This document shows positions 61,471 to 64,000 of a stretch of DNA of 64,000 nucleotides, piece by piece. How positions within the stretch are numbered: the stretch's first letter is position 1; each line of letters opens with the position of its first letter. Both the position numbers and the translations under genes were made by a program. This stretch comes from Flavobacteriales bacterium (GTDB taxonomy: Bacteria > Bacteroidota > Bacteroidia > Flavobacteriales_G > JALEGO01): the NCBI GenBank assembly GCA_020628935.1, contig JAHDEG010000006.1:124001-188000 (forward strand). The letters run 5' to 3'. The notes below the pieces were generated by a model. The model was given only the letters and a program-made list of their open reading frames with translations. It made no database searches and was not told the DNA's origin.

Positions 61471-62439
61471 TTAGTTTTGACGGTTCATCAATTTTGTGAA
61501 AAACTGTTTAAGTTCTGTTTTTTTATCTTCTTTTAAAGTTAATAGCTCTATTTTTTTGTTGGTTTTGTTGACTCTTGTTTCTATTTCTTGTTCAATTTGT
61601 TTATTAATTTGCAAGGATTCGAACAAAGCTTTTACTTTTTTTACTTTGCTTTTATGGGAGGATGTGTATAGAGAAGTAAAGTCATTAGTATTTTTAGTTT
61701 GCTCTAGTGCTTTAAGGTATAAGATTGTTTTTTTAGAATTTAAAATGTCTCCACCTACTGTTTTACCAAATTTTTCAGGATTTCCAAAAACATCTAAATA
61801 ATCATCTTGAATTTGAAAAGTTACGCCCATTTCTTCGCCTATCTCATATAAGATTCTTTGTTCATTTGCAGAACAACGAGCAGATATGGCACCAAATTGT
61901 AAGCTTGCACCAATAAGCACTGCTGTTTTTAAGCGAATCATTTCAAGGTATTCATGTACACTTATTTTTTCAATGGTTTCATAATCCATATCATACTGTT
62001 GACCTTCGCACACCAACCTACTTGATTCATTAAATAAGTTTAATGATTGTAATAAAATATCTTCACTTACCTGAGACAGCTCTTCATAAGCTTTAATTAA
62101 TAAAGCATCACCTGATAAAATTGCTTGATTAAGATTCCATTTATGGTGTACCGTTTGTTGATTCCGTCTCAAATCGGCTTCATCCATAATATCATCGTGT
62201 ACTAGACTGAAATTATGAAAAAGTTCAACTGAATTAGATAAGTGTTTTGCATCCTTTAAAAATTCACCGTTGGTATAAAGCTCATTTATGAGATGAACTA
62301 AAATGGGACGAATTTTTTTACTGGGAAGCGCTAAAAAATAATGAATAGGATCATATAACGTATTTGGTTTGTTAGGAAAAGAAAGTTCTTTTACATTATT
62401 AATCACCCTAGATAAAATATCTGATTTTACTTGACTCAT
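61471..62439 (-). CDS. Polyprenyl diphosphate synthase (trans, short-chain)
   Basis: Trans-isoprenyl diphosphate synthase, 322 residues, making farnesyl, geranylgeranyl or longer diphosphates. The first aspartate-rich motif is in LVHDDIMDEADLRRNQQTVH (DDxxD, about residues 78-82), the second in FQIQDDYLDVFGNPEKFGK (about 209-227). PSKKIRPILVHLINEL at the start carries the basic diphosphate-binding residues. The chain length cannot be told from the motif context. FPP would feed UppS and GGPP would feed quinones or carotenoids. The ATG directly follows the rmlA stop, so it is the third gene of the exporter-rmlA operon. Confidence 0.94.
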   Translation of the reverse strand: MSQVKSDILSRVINNVKELSFPNKPNTLYDPIHYFLALPSKKIRPILVHLINELYTNGEFLKDAKHLSNSVELFHNFSLVHDDIMDEADLRRNQQTVHHKWNLNQAILSGDALLIKAYEELSQVSEDILLQSLNLFNESSRLVCEGQQYDMDYETIEKISVHEYLEMIRLKTAVLIGASLQFGAISARCSANEQRILYEIGEEMGVTFQIQDDYLDVFGNPEKFGKTVGGDILNSKKTILYLKALEQTKNTNDFTSLYTSSHKSKVKKVKALFESLQINKQIEQEIETRVNKTNKKIELLTLKEDKKTELKQFFTKLMNRQN

Positions 62440-63300
62440 TTAACTTATCAAATTCATTAAGTATGTTCCATAACCACTTTTTAATAGTGGTTCTGCTAAT
62501 TTTTTTAATTGTGTTTTATCAATAAAGCCCATTCTGTATGCGCACTCTTCAATACAACCAATTTTAAGTCCTTGTCTTTCTTCTATTACCTCAACAAATT
62601 GTGAAGCTTGCATTAGAGACTTAAATGTGCCTGTGTCTAACCATGCGGTTCCTCTGTCGAGTATGGAAACTTGAAGTTTGCCTTGTTTCAAATATTCTTT
62701 ATTAACATCGGTAATTTCGTATTCACCACGGGCGCTTGGCTTAATTTTTTTAGCTATTTCAACTACGCTATTATCATAAAAATATAAGCCAGGTACTGCA
62801 AAGTTTGATTTTGGTTTATTGGGTTTTTCTTCTAACGAAATTGCAATATTATTTTCATCAAACTCTACTACTCCGTATCGCTCAGGATCTGAAACATGGT
62901 AAGCAAAAACAACTCCTCCTTCAGGGTTATTTAATGCTTGTAATTTTTTTGACATTCCTGAGCCATAAAAAATATTATCTCCTAATATAAGAGCGACTTT
63001 ATCGTTTCCTATAAACTCTTCTCCTATTACAAATGCTTGAGCTAAACCATTTGGTTTTTCTTGCACCGCATATGAAAATTTGCACCCGAAATTAGATCCA
63101 TCCTCCAATAGCTTTTCAAAACCTGGTAAATCTTGTGGTGTACTAATTATTAAAATTTCATTGATGCCACTAACCATAAGTATAGATAATGGATAATATA
63201 TCATTGGTTTATCATACACGGGCATTATTTGCTTACTAATAGCATATGTGATTGGGTATAAACGTGTGCCTGATCCTCCTGCTAAAATTATTCCTTTCAT
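62440..63300 (-). CDS. rmlA: Glucose-1-phosphate thymidylyltransferase
   Basis: Makes dTDP-glucose from dTTP and glucose 1-phosphate, the entry to dTDP-rhamnose and other deoxysugars of surface glycans. The 286-residue protein has the nucleotide-binding signature [17 protein letters not shown] at the N-terminus, [31 protein letters not shown] (about residues 103-116, metal-binding Asp), [21 protein letters not shown] and [11 protein letters not shown]. The length is standard. Its ATG overlaps the exporter stop (ATGA), and the prenyl synthase follows without a gap. rmlB, rmlC and rmlD are not seen in the window. Confidence 0.96.
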   Translation of the reverse strand: MKGIILAGGSGTRLYPITYAISKQIMPVYDKPMIYYPLSILMVSGINEILIISTPQDLPGFEKLLEDGSNFGCKFSYAVQEKPNGLAQAFVIGEEFIGNDKVALILGDNIFYGSGMSKKLQALNNPEGGVVFAYHVSDPERYGVVEFDENNIAISLEEKPNKPKSNFAVPGLYFYDNSVVEIAKKIKPSARGEYEITDVNKEYLKQGKLQVSILDRGTAWLDTGTFKSLMQASQFVEVIEERQGLKIGCIEECAYRMGFIDKTQLKKLAEPLLKSGYGTYLMNLIS

Positions 63301-64000
63301 GACTTTTTTGTTTCTTTATTTTTCGGGTAAAGTAATGCTGGTAAGAATATAAGATTTGCTAACATGGCTGTTAATAAACTAAATGATAAAAGGATGCCTA
63401 AAGCTTTAGTTCCTTCAAAACCTGAGAAAACGAAAACTATAAATCCTAAAAACAAGACAATTGATGTAAAAAACATACTTGCCCCAACATCTTTAATTGT
63501 AGAAATTATATTAGCTTGTTTATTGGGCGAGTTTGTCATTGCTATTCTATACTTTGCTAGAAAATGAATGGTGTCATCTACAGCTATACCAAACGCAATA
63601 CTAAATACAAGTATGGTAGACGGCTTAATATTTATTCCAACCCAGCCCATAAAACCTAAGGTTAAAACAAGTGGTATTAAATTAGTGATTAATGCATTAA
63701 ATATCATTTTAGCTGATTTAAACAGAAAAGCCATTAGTAAGCCTATTATACATATGGCTAATGTTATACTTTGAGCCAGGTTTTTAGTTAAAAACTCTGT
63801 TCCTCTTAAAAATACTATACTTGATCCTGTTAGTGATGTTTCATATTCATCGCCTTCAAATACGTGGTTTACAACTTCTTTAACCTTAATAGAAAGTTTG
63901 TCCATTTCTTCGGAAGGTAAGTCTTTCATTAAGTAGCTTATTCGAGTTACCTGTTTATTAGAATCGAGATAAGAAGACAATTGATTACTATTTCCACTAC
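63297..64000 (-). CDS. RND/MMPL-family exporter, C-terminal part
   Basis: The last 234 codons of a larger membrane protein cut by the right edge. The frame stays open to position 64000. The visible part has a soluble segment ([20 protein letters not shown]), then five or so helices from about 63800 downward: [61 protein letters not shown] and two at the end. [15 protein letters not shown] is the characteristic MMPL/SSD motif with the proton-relay aspartates. Such exporters move lipids, hopanoids or drugs. The link to rmlA and prenyl synthase is operonic; the substrate is unknown. Confidence 0.9.
   Translation of the reverse strand, partial: SGNSNQLSSYLDSNKQVTRISYLMKDLPSEEMDKLSIKVKEVVNHVFEGDEYETSLTGSSIVFLRGTEFLTKNLAQSITLAICIIGLLMAFLFKSAKMIFNALITNLIPLVLTLGFMGWVGINIKPSTILVFSIAFGIAVDDTIHFLAKYRIAMTNSPNKQANIISTIKDVGASMFFTSIVLFLGFIVFVFSGFEGTKALGILLSFSLLTAMLANLIFLPALLYPKNKETKKS

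Noticed and set aside
1..64000. CRISPR array, insertion sequence, prophage or tRNA gene
   Set aside because: No direct-repeat array, transposase or integrase motif, or cloverleaf with a TTCRA loop was found in the spacers.

Overview
The window comes from a low-GC member of the Bacteroidota, most likely Flavobacteriia. Four things point there. SprA of the type IX secretion system (T9SS) is encoded directly after ruvA. A secreted metallopeptidase carries a T9SS C-terminal sorting domain. Promoters match the Bacteroidota -7 consensus TAnnTTTG. Genes mostly lack Shine-Dalgarno sequences. No tRNA, rRNA, CRISPR array, insertion sequence or prophage gene was seen, and no stretch over 300 bases lacks a gene.

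Layout. 0-2 kb (minus): cell-shape genes mreC (cut by the window edge) and mreB, then two small conserved proteins. 2.3-6 kb (plus): a proton-channel operon exbB / four-helix membrane protein / exbD / exbD, followed by an aspartate kinase. 6-7.1 kb (minus): an RlmB-type rRNA methyltransferase and a CoA-binding protein. 7.2-12.6 kb (plus): a TPR/OmpA-like lipoprotein, then uppS-bamA. 12.7-18 kb: a structured RNA candidate, a PAP2 phosphatase, a PaaI thioesterase, mazG, and a minus operon of free-methionine-sulfoxide reductase, Ig-like lipoprotein and hemH. 18-26 kb (minus): ruvA and the 2451-residue sprA. 26-32 kb (plus): era, a second copy of the RNA element, der, and polyprenyl-phosphate/GT-C glycosyltransferases. 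32-39 kb: trpS, paaZ, kynU, a peptide-type ABC substrate-binding lipoprotein and an unknown gene.

39-57 kb is a surface-glycan region. It holds an OmpA lipoprotein, two YfhO-type membrane proteins, a GmhA-like SIS isomerase, several GT4/GT2 glycosyltransferases, five methyltransferase-like proteins (two FkbM type) and a Wzx-type flippase. 57-64 kb (minus): a small coiled-coil membrane protein, the M36 metallopeptidase, and an operon of RND/MMPL exporter (cut by the edge), rmlA and polyprenyl diphosphate synthase.

Common themes are the cell envelope and surface: UppS, PAP2 phosphatase, flippase, glycosyltransferases and RmlA for glycans; BamA and OmpA proteins for the outer membrane; SprA and its likely client protease for T9SS export. 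It is an inference that the 39-57 kb glycan is the surface polysaccharide to which T9SS clients are attached.

Most notable observations: two copies of one structured RNA element with matching internal spacing; an 18-bp perfect palindrome centred on a start codon; a glycosyltransferase with no AUG/GUG/UUG start at its conserved N-terminus, next to several genes with forced TTG starts; a 14-bp-stem terminator built from the last codons of two convergent genes; and a run of eight C inside the coding sequence of the secreted protease.
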